From Lytechinus pictus (lineage: Eukaryota; Echinodermata; Echinoidea; Temnopleuroida; Toxopneustidae): DNA of 64,000 nt. Where the stretch lies: contig NC_087257.1 in the NCBI RefSeq assembly GCF_037042905.1, forward strand, positions 28,852,001 through 28,916,000. Direction: 5' to 3'. Shown in pieces: positions 47,631-59,714 of this stretch. Below the pieces are notes generated by a model. The model ran no database searches. It had not been told where the DNA came from and saw only the letters and a program-made list of their open reading frames with translations. Numbering within the stretch: position 1 is the first letter of the stretch; every line of letters begins with the position of its first letter. Made by a program: the position numbers and the translations under genes.

Positions 47631-49483
47631 ATGAAGGTTAAGAATATCGTAACTATTATTTCTGATCGAAGGAGGGAATTTCGACGTGCTCAAAAAAGGC
47701 GATTCCGGGAGTTTGAAGCACGTCGTCGGCGAGTACGGTACTATTTTTTGTTATGTGCTATAACGTTTGCCTGCACCGTGGAAAGGAGTGTGTGGATGAA
47801 GGAGCGATCTGGACATTTCTGGGAGAGGATAGTGGAAGGGAGATTCACGGCAAGAGATTTTCGTGAAAATTTCCGTGTGAACAAGTCGACATTTGATTTT
47901 CTGTGTGGTGAGCTAGCACCGGCTATTCGTCGCCAAAACACACGATGGCGTAAAGCAGTTTGTGTCAGAAAGAGAGTTGCCATAACTCTGTGGCGTTTAT
48001 CCACAAACTGCGAGTATCGAACAATCGGGCATCTTTTTGGGGTAGCGAGATGTACCGCCAATGTCATCGTCAACGACACCTGCCTTGTAATTGTACAAGA
48101 ACTAATGAGAAGATATATTACCTTTCCTTCTGGAGATAGATTACGGGCAACTGTTCAGGGGTTCGAGGACATGGGGTTTCCCCAAGTTGCAGGTGCCATT
48201 GATGGAACCCATATCCCTATAATTGGACCTGTTAATTACCATGCTGATTATCATAATCGAAAGGGATGGTACTCTGTCATTCTCCAGGCAGTTTGTGACC
48301 ATAAGTACATGTTCACAGATATCATGGTAGGATGGCCAGGACGCTGCCACGATGCCCGGGTGCTGGCAAACTCTTCTTTTCACCGAAGAGCGGAAAATGG
48401 AGAACTGCTTCCAAATGTACGTTTACTTTTAAATCTAATTTATAAAACTTGAATTAAATTTCATTTTATTATTAAAGATTTAAGCCACAAAAGATTATGA
48501 TAGACTACAATCATTTAAAATCTCATAGATCTACAAGTCAATAGTAACATGCACATTTCATTTTTTTAAAGGGATAATATAAACAAAGGATTTAAAACAA
48601 TAAATAAACCTAGAGAAATCAAGCCTAGAATAAGGGTAGATCTTCTTTTAAAATTTCATAAGTAATAATAGGCTACCATTAGTTTGCTCCACCTATTCAT
48701 CTAAAAACACTGAGGTTTGTGTGATTTTGATATTTCATCAGCAGGGCCATAGCCAGTGTTTGATGTTTGGGGGGCACATACATGTAATTGATCAACGTCC
48801 TGGGGAGGGGTCTATAAGGATGGGTGTGTGATCTTGGGGGGGGGGGGGGGGCACGTGCCCCCCCCCCCCCCCCCTGGCTACGGGCCTGCATGTTCATCAG
48901 CATGATCAATGTGTATTTTAATGAATTAATTTTAATATATATTTTTCTAAACATCTTCATGATATTAAAATAGACCTCTACTTAGTATTGATGTTATTAA
49001 TATTATTAAATGATTATATTTCATTATTATCATTTTCAATACATTGTTTTTGACCAGATGACAAGAAACATCAATGGCCAAGATGTTCCGCTGATGATAC
49101 TTGGGGACCCTGCCTACCCACTGCTGCCATGGCTAATGAAAGGTTTTGCCGATAATGGTCGTCTGACTGAAGATCAGACTAACTTTAACTACAGGCTCAG
49201 CAGGGCGAGAATGGTCATCGAAGGTAGTTTTGGTAGACTGAAGGGGCGATGGAGATGCTTATTGAAGCGCAATGACAGCGCTCTTGAGAACGTAACTAAT
49301 ATTGTTGGAGCGTGTTGTACCTTGCATAACCTTTGTCAGATGCAGTCCGATGAGCCAGATGACGAGTGGCTTGATGTTGCTCATGAATTACGAGAGTTTC
49401 AGCCACCTTGTCCTTTGCCAAATCAAAGGCCTGCACCATCAGCATCTGTAGTGCGTGATGCTCTTGTTCAGTATGTTAGGTAA
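47631..49483 (+). CDS. PIF/Harbinger DDE transposase (HARBI1-like), two exons
   Basis: Exons 47631-48416 and 49058-49483 (GT-AG, phase 0) give 403 residues, a little longer than HARBI1 (about 350). An Arg-rich N-terminus (12-36) and a helical region with [20 protein letters not shown] (121-140, helix-turn-helix-like) precede the catalytic domain. The triad is visible: D191 in [11 protein letters not shown]241 in [13 protein letters not shown]317 in [33 protein letters not shown] (276-290) is another family hallmark. The ATG at 47631 is the first in frame. The in-frame sequence upstream has no ATG. The transposase cuts and joins the element ends with help from the Myb-like partner encoded at 53518-55173. 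No stop or frameshift disrupts it, so activity is possible. The intron contains a MITE (48742-48888). Confidence 0.93.
48742..48888. mobile_element. hAT-like MITE in the transposase intron
   Basis: CAGGGCCATAGCCAG at the left and CTGGCTACGGGCCTG at the right are inverse with one mismatch. TTCATCAG precedes the left end (48734-48741) and recurs at 48893-48900, four bases after the right end, so a duplication exists but is offset by CATG. The body is mostly a G run and a C run that could pair. Ends resemble the hAT-like element at 41664. Confidence 0.75.
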
Positions 49484-52180
49484 CTTTTTTTATGCATTTC
49501 TTCAACCACTGTTAATGATATTCCACAGGTGTAAACAGAGCCTCAAATGAACTCATTCATTCGGTTAGTCAATGACCCCCCCCCCCCCCCCCAACCCCCG
49601 CCCTCATGATTGAAAATGTTATGTAGCCTCTGTTTTGTAATGTAAAACAGTTATCAAGAATAGAGTTTTCTCTCTTGGACATTTCTCTTTGTTTTTCCTT
49701 TTTAATTATTAATTTATGTTAATCATTCATAATAGACTATTGAGAAAATGCAAATCTGTTATTTTTTTATAATCCATTTTAAAGTAGATGGTTGGCCTTT
49801 TTGTAATGAATAATCTTTTTTTTTTTTAATAATATGCTTTTATTTCACCAAGTCATTTGTTTCATATTTTACTATACAGAGTGATGAAAAAGTAGTAAAT
49901 TTAAGGTAGGCCTATGGCAGATAAGATTATCAGGGCCAGAAGATTGTCAATTAATTAGAATGATTTTTTTTTCTTCTTTGTATCAGTCTCTTTCCCAATC
50001 CATGGATACAGTAAGACTGGGTTTATGTTATTGTCAACCATAGCTGGGGGCTTTAGGTATGCATAGCAGAGGTTAATGTATGCACTGACATAGCAATGCA
50101 TCTGACCAGTAGCATAGCACACTGCAATCTTCTTTTCATCTTGTGTTTCTTCCCTGTTATGACTGACATAAGTTTAAGTGTTTTAAAACCGAATATTCAA
50201 ATTCAAATTCATTTGCCTATATGATCTACAAGTGATGAACACATTTTAACCATCTTATCCTGTGCCCATTCAAAAGCCAGTTTTGTGTTATGTTATTTCA
50301 TTTGAGGTAAAATGCAGTTGTATTGTTATTTTTTCAAGCAAATATAGTGCCAGAAGCATTATTTTTTTTCTTGTTGTCCATGTGACTTTCTTGCTATTTC
50401 ATCAATGCGATAATTTATATCAATCATTAATCTTAAAAGATGCACTTTAAACTTGACACCAGCATGCCTCATCATGGGAAGATGAATTAATTTTGTTTAG
50501 GGTTATGTAGGTCAAAGGACACAGAGGTTAATACACATGAAACATTACCTATTTGTAGTTCTTTTATCATAATATCTTGTACTATTTGCTTCTTGTATTC
50601 AATGTGCTAACAAGTATTCATTTGGAGAGGAATTTCAAACAAAGGTTACAGAGGTAAATGTATAATGTATATAAAACAATACCAGATAAACATGATTTAT
50701 CTTCAAACCCATGTGGATAAGTAGTAATTGCTTGGGGGCAGGTGCAAGTGGTCATTATCTCTTTAGCTATGTGATTATATTGGATTGTATTCAACCACTA
50801 TGAAATAGCTGTTTTGTACATATATGTCGTTTTTTCTTCTCTAACCACTTTTAGTTCAAAATTGTTAGGTATTTTCTGTGTATATGTTAAATACAACATG
50901 CCTCCGATAATGAATAAAAAGAAGAAAAAACATCAAGAATTCAGCTAAGGGTCTATCCTATTATTTCTGTATTATAACACTCTAAAAGCAAACCAATCTA
51001 AATTGGAATCAAATGGGGACATATTTGTTTCTATTCTTATTTAGAATAGATTCTATTCATCTTTTTCCTTCAGATTCTCTTCAATTCTGAGAATTTGAAT
51101 AGAAACTAATATGTCCCCATTTGATTCCTATTCATATTTGATTAGTTTGTTTAGAAAACACATTAAGTACATGTCAGTGGCAGACACAGAAATCTTGGGG
51201 GGGGGGGGGTACCCCAGGTGTTATAGTTTGTCTTGTTGATGTCCATTTTTTTCTGGGGGGGGGGGGCTGGAACATGTATCATTGTCCATTTAACATTGTA
51301 GAATCAAAAGGTAATATTTTTTATTTAAAAAAAATTTAAACAAATTATGAAGTATAAAGATACAGAATTTAAACAAAAAGTTTCATAGTACATGTACCAA
51401 AAAGGCAATTTAGGTCACTATATTACAACATTATTTTGACTGACATGGGGTGTAATATAGAATTTTGTTGGGCCTGTAAATGCTTAAATATTCCAAGAGG
51501 GACTATTTTTCTGCAAAGCATGTAGTGTTTGGAAAATGTGATGTTTTCCAAAGAGGAGAAATTAATACCCGAGATGCCAAGATATGTTATCTTTCAACTC
51601 TTGCAAGATGACATATGGCACCTCTATTATTATATTCTCTTAGGATTAAATCACACTTTCCTTGACTCTATAAGCTTTGCAAATACATGTATATATAAGA
51701 TAGTCTTTTTTGTTAAAGAGCCGATTTGCTTTGAACGATCAAAATAACATCCATATTTTGTTTGCATTGTTTCGCAAATCCCCATGAAAAGCATGCTCAG
51801 CCAATCATTTGACTGGATCTAGGTAGACAATGTATTAACAGAGGTAAAGGTATAGGGTTAGGTCACACATGCAATCAGGCAAGAAGACTGGAAATATACC
51901 AAACAAATTATTTATTATTCAGAGAATAATGAACACGTACATAAAAAGTAAAACATAAAAGTGCAATATTTGCATAATGCATTCACAAAGTGCAATTTTC
52001 TTTACATAGTAACTGAAAAGTTATAAAATATACCACAATTATGTCCTGAGTTTAAATTAGTTGGCACTATCGAAAGGCAGACTTTGGTAACGTTTTATTG
52101 CCAATATACAGTTTCTTTCTTAATAAATACAAAGAAAAGGGGGGAAAAGTTTTTGAAAAGTACTGCAAATGCAATGATGA
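49484..52180. other. Harbinger interior between its two genes, no further gene seen
   Basis: No exon is supportable. It contains a C run (49577-49593), a palindrome of about 150 bp (51005-51155; CAAATGGGGACATATTTGTT against its inverse), two G runs (51197-51210 and 51256-51268) and AT-rich sequence. AATAAA-like words near 50911 and 52124 could serve polyadenylation but cannot be assigned. Confidence 0.5.
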
Positions 52181-52189
52181 CAAACAAAA

Positions 52190-53155
52190 ATGTAGACATG
52201 TGTGATAAAATAGCAAATAGACTTTGAAACTTTGTGTGAATGCATATGTATATAACCCATCTTATACATGTAATTGCAAGATAACAAGTACTGACAAAAA
52301 CAAACAGTTAAAAAATATAATACTTTACACTTTCAAGTTGTGACTCAACTTTCTTTGGCAATATCACATTGGTACAAAATGAGGGTTGGCAGCGTTTGAT
52401 ATAGATCTTATTTAAGAACAATAAAACATAGTCATTTGAAAGGTATGTATATAATAGAAGATCAAAATAAAAATGGAATGTTTATATATATATACTGTAT
52501 ATGTACAAAAGTTCACATGTAGAAATGTGTGCTTAAATAGCAAACAGACTTTGTAACTTTGTGTGAATGCATATACCTGTTTTATACATGTACAGAAATT
52601 GCAAGATAACAAGTACTAACAAAAAGAGCAGTTAAAAAATATAATACTTTACACTTTCAAGTTGTGACTCAACTTTCTTTGGCAATATCAAATTGGTACA
52701 AAATGAGGGCTGGCAGCATTTGATATAGATCTTATTTAAGAACAATAAAACAGTCATTCGAAAAGGTATGTATATAATAGAAGACAAAATAAAAATGGAA
52801 TGTTTATATATACTGTAGATGTACAAAAGTTCACATGTAGAAATGTGTGCTTAAATAGCAAATAGACTTTGTAACTTTGTGTGAATGCATATGTATATAA
52901 CCTGTTTTATACATGTACAGTAATTGCAAGATAACAGGTACTGACAAAAATGAGCAGTAAAAAGATATAATACTTTACACTTTCAAGTTGTGACTCAACT
53001 TTCTTTGGCAATATCAAATTGGTACAAAATGAGGGTTGGCAGCGGTTGATATAGATCTTATTTAAGAACAACAATAAAACATAGTCCATTCAAAAGTTAT
53101 GCATAGAATAGAAGAAAAAATAAAAATGAATGTTTATATACAGATGTACAAAAGT
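52190..53155. repeat. Three tandem copies of a roughly 320-bp unit inside the Harbinger element
   Basis: Landmarks recur at equal spacing: ATAGCAAATAGACTTTG-like at about 52209, 52536 and 52855; TTTCAAGTTGTGACTCAACT at about 52331, 52658 and 52980; TTGATATAGATCTTATTTAA at about 52397, 52717 and 53046. The copies differ by small indels and substitutions. The unit lies downstream of the Myb-like gene (on -) and could extend its 3' untranslated region. The short - frames that repeat across the units are artefacts. Confidence 0.88.
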
Positions 53156-53517
53156 TCCAATAGCAAGTAAATGGTTACTTGATGTAAAAAAGAACTACAT
53201 AAAAACAAAGTTATATGTTTATAAAAATCTATAAGTGCTAAGAACAAAAAGTACTAACATCTACAATTTACATGTAAATTCCCTTGCCCTTGGCAATGAT
53301 TCTGGCAGCACTGAGATGGATGGCTAAGTAAAAACAAGGGTTTCAGCATGGCAAGAGTACAGGTGAATGATATGCAGCAACAAGTACTGAGGAAAGAAAT
53401 TGTGATGAACAAAAATCCTGAAAAGTGTCATCTCATATGACAAATACATGTTTACCACCGTGGGAATTCCAAACACACACACTCCTCCACTTGAAGAATG
53501 CATTATGTTTGTAACAA

Positions 53518-55173
53518 TTACAGTGGAGTGTAATCGTGATTGTAGGGCCAGGAATTTGGAGACCGCTCTGGACCGGACTGGGAGTTGTTTCCCTGTTGCT
53601 GCCACATTGAAGTTGACGACTGCCGCATACCAGCCATTAAGGCCTGAAGCATTTGGAGTTGATGCTGTCTATCACGTTCTTTTTCTTGCTCTCTATGCTC
53701 CCTCTCTTCTCTTCTCCTCCTCTCCTTCTCCTCTAGTTTTTTTTCTTCAGTACGCTGTGCCTTCATTAGGAGCTCACGCTCCCACTCCATTTGGCGCTGC
53801 ATGAACCGATCCTCCCTAGCATTGAAGGCATTTGTACTGTCCTCCTCCAGTGTCTTTATCTCCTTGGCTATCAGTCCGAAGGACTCCTGCAGCTTTGATT
53901 TCTTCCGCTTTTCCCCTGTTATGAAGTAGGTAGTATAAAATACATCGTAAATAAAAAAAAATCAATCAAATGTGATAGCGGTAAGAAAGGTATACAATCA
54001 TTTTATTTCTTTCAACTTGTTACACACATACTTTTCTGTATTTGACATAAGGCATGCAATATCACACTTCTAATAGCTAATACAACAAATCAAGTGAGAA
54101 AACCTTGAGTTGCAAAAAAAAATCATACTGCATGAAAGCAACATCAACGGGATGTAAAAGGCCCCTTTTCTTGAAAATTTGCTGAATCGAATTCAAATAT
54201 CATATGAACTATAAATAAGCAAATGTATGGAAACAATCTGTTTATATTACCAGTTGCCTTACGTCCATTAGCAGATGATGTTGAAGGTCCCTCTAGATCC
54301 TCCGGTGGAAAATTGCCAACTAAAGAAAATGAGGGATAGAAAAGCGATTACAATAAGTGACTACAATAATAAACATTTCATTTTTATGCATAAAATGAAG
54401 GGGAACTAATTTTTATGTTGTTATGTGTCACTGAAGTAAAAACATTTTAAAACAAAGGCTAACTTTCAATACATTTTTATTTTATTAAATTCAAATCAGT
54501 TCCTTTCATATTACTCAGTATAAAATGATACATCAAGACAATATAATGATACCAATAATGTTTATTTTAAATGCTCACACTGAGAGGGTAAGAGCCAAAA
54601 AGGATTAGTCTTTATAATTACACATGTATATACAAATAAACATGTATATGTGATTACAAATGAAAAAAGGAAGAGGAATCCTTTACCCAATTCTGTTGGT
54701 GCTTCCACATCATTTTCCTCCAGTTCATCATCCGTTATACTTCTATCTTCTTCGGCTCCATCCTCCTCCTCCTCTCTCGGCAGTGAATCAGAGTCCACCG
54801 AGTCTAGCGACTCAGATTGATCCTCCTCCTCTGGTTGCGACGCCAGAATGGCAACTGGTGCAGTCTCTGGTCTGCCCCCAAAGATCTCCTGCAGTTCGCT
54901 ATAGAATTTACATGTAATTCTCCCCCTGCCTGATCGATTGTTATTGTCCTCCGTCTTTCGGAAGGACGCTCTTAGTTGTTTAATTTTCCGCTTGATTTGG
55001 TCCTCTGCCCTTTCGAACCCCCTTTCTTTCATCAATTGGCATATCTTACGAAATACCGTTTTGTTCCTTACTGTGCCATCCATCTGTTCTTGAATGTTTT
55101 TCTCCCGCCAAATATTCAGGAGGCACAGCGTCTCCACATCTTCCCACAGACTCCCTCTCCCTGTTGGTGCCAT
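53518..55173 (-). CDS. Harbinger Myb/SANT-like DNA-binding protein, three exons
   Basis: On -, exons 55173-54687, 54319-54251 and 53915-53518 join with GT-AG introns and continuous phase to 317 residues. The N-terminus (about 10-101) is a Myb/SANT-like trihelix domain: WEDVETLCLLNIWREKNIQE, then VFRKICQLMKERGFERAEDQ and IKRKIKQLRASFRK, ending KFYSELQEIFGG. An acidic Ser/Glu/Asp segment (about 115-155) follows, then a basic KRKKSK patch and a long charged coiled-coil (EWERELLMKAQRTEEKKLEE..., rich in Glu/Arg), and a Gln/Ser-rich end. This is the usual second protein of Harbinger elements, which binds the transposon ends and helps nuclear import of the transposase. The ATG at 55173 has no competing upstream start in frame. 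Reading through exon 1 into intron gives a hydrophobic tail that is not real. Confidence 0.9.
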
Positions 55174-56899
55174 TTTGATCTAAAATGAGAGAACAAATAC
55201 AAATACAAATTAATAATGGTAACCACAAAGATTACGATGTGGTAAAATTATTATATAAAATTATGTGTAACATCTATTAATCACCTTTTAGGATTTTTGA
55301 TCTTGTCAACAACTTCTCTTGTCAGGGGACAGTTGACATGAATATCATCAAAAATTCAAATTTAATGATTCAGATTGATCGACCACCTAGATATATGAAG
55401 GCCCTTCTCCCCCTGCTATGTAACATTTGATGATCGATGGACAAATTATTCCGCTAAAGTTCCATATGTACCCATCACTAAAATTGAATAAAACAATTGA
55501 AAAATATGGGTATGACTTAGAATGACATAACTAATATAAATAAAGTATACAAAATATGGGAAATCACTTTCTAAAATAACTATCTAGAAATCCATATAGT
55601 ATACAAAATATGGGAAATAATATTCTAAAAATCTATCAAGTCCATCAAGATAAACTCCTACAGCTCGGCAACTAACACGTGGCCAGCCGCTGATCTCTGA
55701 ATACCGGTGGAAGAAGAACTTATTCATACTTTATTTACAAGTTTCTTTTGTTATCATATCACGTGTTAATCTGTTAATGTATACAATTTTTAATACAATT
55801 TGCTTCTAGTGATAATTTTAGAGACGGTTTAATGATCATTTAGAGATGGTAGGCCTAGAGTGTTAATTATAGAGACAGTTAATACTATAATAGTAAGGTA
55901 CGCAGAGTCTGTTACAGCTAGGGTTAGGGTTCGCAGACCCCGGCGTCCATCCTAGAGTACGCGGCCTCCTGATGACTTTGGTTGGTTAGGGATAGGACTT
56001 CGAAGTTAGAGTTGTGTATATTATTGTACTGTAATCTGTATTAACATTGTTTTATGCACTCACCGCTAGAATCTACTTATTTTAGTCTACTTCTTTTTTG
56101 TGGGGATTTTACAGGCAGACACTATTTTATATGTAGATCTAGACCCTACTCATTTGTTTCAATGTCTAGCGACATATTTCATGTCCAATTTCTGACTATG
56201 TGCGACTCCGACTGAGTGGATTATTGGCATTTGAAATAATTAATGGCAATTGTCTAGTTTCATGTCTCATGGCCTGGCCTGCCCCTGGCCATGCCTTCAA
56301 AATCAAAGTTAAATACTTCATCAAGTTCATGCCTCATGATCATGATGACTTTGTTTGAGGCATAAGATGATGTATTAACTCTGACAGTCTGACTCCGAGT
56401 CTGATGATGATGAGTCATAATTTCATAATCATATGAGAAAAATTATGACGGCTCATGATGTATGGCACTCCTGTCCAGGCTATTGTTTTTAGTCTGTCTA
56501 TTAGTATTGATAAATTATCATCGCCAACAAAAAAATAATGATCATTCTTCAGATGGTGCAATCACAGTAGCGATGTATTTAAAAACATCGAAATAAACAG
56601 GAAATGATCAGACGATCGAAAATCATAATTCCCAAACCCACAGAAATATAGGGATGGGACTGAATTACAAGTCACCATCACTCATCAGTTCTGTTCGGAG
56701 AAAATACCAGGAATAAACGGTTTAAACTTTTAGCCCACCAGTACAGAATATGTCGTGTCTTAGTGCAGGCTGCTGGATATGAGGAAATTAAAATTTAAAG
56801 CAATAAATGATGAAAAACAATGTAATTTTACGCTCGGGGCGAGGCTTACCTATAATATATACTGCATGCCTGGTCCAAATGGCAAAAGCGCGCCCGGCC
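55174..56899. other. Harbinger interior right of the Myb-like gene, no gene seen
   Basis: Probably includes the promoter of the Myb-like gene, running leftward. A short direct repeat of the phrase TAGTATACAAAATATGGGAAAT-type occurs at about 55545 and 55598. No coding exon is supportable. Confidence 0.5.
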
Positions 56900-56939
56900 G
56901 ATGCATTGTTGATGATGACAGGTCGCGTCACTTCCGCTT

Positions 56940-57158
56940 ATAAGCCGGCGCCGAGTCCACTTTGGTGTTACACCTACCGATTGCGGGACTGAGTCCGGAC
57001 TCGGGCCGGCCTCAAACCACATCCAGAGGTGGACTGAGTCCACCTGGCCTCAGTCCGGCCTCAGTCCGGCTTTTCAAAAAAAGTTGATGTTACACATACG
57101 TCGAGCCGCCTCCGGGGCCGGCCTCAGTCCACTTGCAAACGTATGTGTAACAGGGGTC
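56940..57158 (-). promoter_or_regulatory. Right subterminal region rich in GGCCTCAGTCC repeats
   Basis: GGACTGAG/CTCAGTCC words recur at about 56986, 57030, 57048, 57059 and 57123, and GTTACACATACGTCG at 57092 is an inverted near copy of the terminal motif. The arrangement mirrors the left end and could be a binding-site cluster for the element's own proteins (inference). Confidence 0.5.
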
Positions 57159-57249
57159 TTAGAGTTTAGACGCGCGTGGACGTGGTACGCCGGTGATGAT
57201 GCACGAGCGGATCGACTGAGCTGAGCCAGGTCTTAATAACAAAAATAAC

Positions 57250-57966
57250 AAAGAAGGCTACACAATGTGAGACTTGTGAAAAAAAAATTATTAGAGAAAA
57301 CTGAAAAGATAAATCGAGAGGAGAGAAAGAAAAAATGAAGGGGAAAATGAAGTAGATCTAGATATGAAGATCTACTTTAATAGGTCTAAGACTAAGTCTT
57401 AAAGGAAAATCAAAAGAAAGAAAGTTAGATTCGAAAAGATCTAATTCTACTTCTAGAGTAGATCTAGTTTAAAACGTAACTTTAATTGTGAAAGAATGAA
57501 AAAGTTAGGGTTTCCGTCATTCTTTGAAAATGAAATGAATAAAGAGATCTGAGAAAAAAAATAAATGTGTGAAACTAAGGAGAGAAGGGAAAAAGGGGGT
57601 ATAAAGAATGAAGAAAGAAAACTGTTTCCTTCATTTTTTGAAAGAAAGAAGAAAAACAGGAAGGGAAAGAAACAATAAGGGGAAAAATTAGAAGAAAAAA
57701 GGAAAAGAATGAAAGAGAGGGGGGAAAGATTGAAGGGAGGAGAAAATAATGGAAGGAGATAAAGGGAGGAGGAAGCAAAGAAAAGTTTAAAGAAAGAATG
57801 AAGGAAATAAAACAGGAAATTAAAAAAGAAGGAAAATATTGAAAAGAAAGAGAGAAAGAATCGGGAAAGTATAAAGCTAGGAAAGATTGGAAATAAAGAT
57901 ACATGTAGATGGAACAAAGAAAGGGCAAACAGGAAGGATAGAAGGATGAAGAAAGAAGGATAGGAA
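57250..57966 (+). repeat. Long purine-biased tract
   Basis: About 700 bases of almost pure A/G on + with GAAAGAAAG-like sequence. The long Ser/Phe/Leu-rich frames on - are composition artefacts. Its last 180 bases (57770-57950) recur at 58632-58803. Confidence 0.85.
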
Positions 57967-57968
57967 TA

Positions 57969-58628
57969 GGGTGTCTGAAGCCACACTGGAAAGTGTCAGC
58001 ATAAAACAGGCTAATTTAGGGGAAAATATGGCACATTTTTTCAGGGAAGTTCAGGCTACTAGAAAAATGTGATCTGAATTGATTATTAACTTGTGTTTGG
58101 CATGTATGGAAAGAGAAAATTCAGGGGCATCTTTTGACAGTAAGGACAAGTTTATATGATCATTTTAAATAAGGATTTAGAGATAAATTGCAAACCCTTA
58201 TTTTTGTGTGTGTTGAGATTGCCATTTCTCCATGAAATTTCTGTTTTGCACAATTTTTTTCACTTTGTCGCAATTTTTTTATTGTGATCTGGTTTCCAAA
58301 TCTTTATGAAAATCATACCATCAGATAGAGCATAAAAAATCCTATTGGACTCTTTATGGACAAGTTTTTGGCATTAATAATAATTTTATAACAGCTCTCG
58401 GAAGCTAAAAATTTGGATTTGTGTGTGTCCATTTCTTAACTACACAGTCTATGGCAGAGAAATGCTGAAAATTTACCTAATTTCATTCTTCTTTTTTGCA
58501 GCCAATAATTGGATTTTTTTCAAAAATTTTACATTTCTGTCAGTCTGAAGATCATTTCTCTTCAAATTCACAAAGAAAATGTGATATTTTCTTGAAATAA
58601 GAAAAATCATTTTTTTCTCCAGACACCC
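57969..58628. mobile_element. TA-flanked transposon with GGGTGTCTG ends
   Basis: GGGTGTCTGAAG at the left and CTCCAGACACCC at the right are inverse, with TA on both sides (57967-57968 and 58629-58630). The TA target suggests a Tc1/mariner-type non-autonomous element, 660 bp with no coding sequence. It separates two similar purine-rich repeats. Confidence 0.65.
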
Positions 58629-58631
58629 TAA

Positions 58632-58803
58632 TAGGAAAGCAAAGAAAAGTTGAAAGAAAGAATGAAGGAAATAAGAAATGAAATTAAAAAAGAAGGAAAA
58701 TATTAAAAAGAAAAAAGGAAAGTGAGAGAAAGGATCGGGAAAGTATAAAGCTAGGAAAGATTGGAAATAAAGATAGATGGAACAAAAACAAGAAGGATAG
58801 AAA
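58632..58803 (+). repeat. Second copy of a purine-rich direct repeat
   Basis: Matches 57770-57950 through landmarks GGAAAGTATAAAGCTAGGAA and GATTGGAAATAAAGATA, with some small insertions. The duplication predates or accompanied the insertion of the element between the two copies. Confidence 0.8.
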
Positions 58804-59714
58804 AGAAATAAAAATGAAAGAAAGGAAAAAACTTCAAACTTGAAGCAAACAAAAAAAATTCAATCATCTAACAAAAATCTTAATGATAGGCCTATATATT
58901 TTTTTTTAATTAAAAAAAAAATTAAAAACTAAAATGTTTTAGAAATAAATGAAATTTTAAAGTAAAATATTGTCAAACTTAAAAAGTAGATGAAACATAG
59001 CGGCATCACACACAGGCATCTCTCATCCCATTACAAGTTCGCACTGATCACAACAAGATTCAAAACGGAAGCTGAAACAACGAGATCTAGTTATGGAAAC
59101 TCAATAACTTGCTCCTCCGATTACATCACCAAACCAGTAATCTGAGAATCCATAATAAATCATAAAAATTATTTTGTTGGAAAAACTGTTTATCATGTGA
59201 GATTGTTTGCACCATTGAGAATATACTCCGATCGGACATGCCTATCGCTAGTAGCCTGCTACACACAGGAGGCCAGTGCAGGCCATGTGCATGCGCAGCT
59301 AGTGTATGTATTTATGCTGACTTTGCATGGGTGTGTATTTGTGTGTAGATCAAAGAAAATATATAAGAACTAGATATTTGTTTGCAATGTATTGGGTAGC
59401 AAGAAAATCACTGCAGAACCTGCAAAAGTTTACAGTTATCGATTTTATTGTTTCTGCTTCGCCATCTGTTGATTTTTTGATGAAAATTCTTCACTTTTCT
59501 ATTTATTAATTATATTTTGTTCAATATTCTGAAATACGGGACAAATAGGCATCTCGGGAAGGGTTTGTCGGGACAAAGGAGCAAAATACGGGACGATCCC
59601 GGGAAATACGAGACATCTGGTCACCCTGGTATAGACTATCTCAAGTGATGTTCGTGTAGGCTCCATTCCACTTCACTACCGCTACACTTACCTGAAATTT
59701 TTTTTATTTCCAAT
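58804..59714. other. Non-coding sequence, no gene seen
   Basis: AT-rich sequence. A phrase ACGGGACAAATAGGCATCTC and the following CCGGGAAATACG-like words repeat locally near 59530-59610 (ACGGGA three times), but no element boundary is visible. Confidence 0.45.

Larger units (their letters stand above)
47323..57158. mobile_element. Complete PIF/Harbinger transposon, 9.8 kb, TTA target duplication
   Basis: The left end GACCCCTGTTACACATGCGT and the right end (inverse) GACCCCTGTTACACATACGT match at 19 of 20 bases. TTA flanks both sides (47320-47322 and 57159-57161), the target choice of PIF/Harbinger. Both ends also share the GC-rich phrase CCGGCCCCGGAGGCGGC just inside, and near copies of the terminal motif recur internally (47409-47425 left; 57092-57106 right). 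It encodes a DDE transposase on + (47631-49483) and a Myb/SANT-like protein on - (53518-55173), the two proteins the superfamily needs. Both frames are open with good splice sites. It is larger than most elements of this type because of repeats between the genes. Confidence 0.93.

Noticed and set aside
55915..55935. GGGTTAGGG telomere-like words
   Set aside because: Only two units inside a transposon; not a telomeric array.
57453..57986. A 177-residue Ser/Phe-rich frame on -
   Set aside because: Purine-tract artefact. The composition alone removes stops on that strand.
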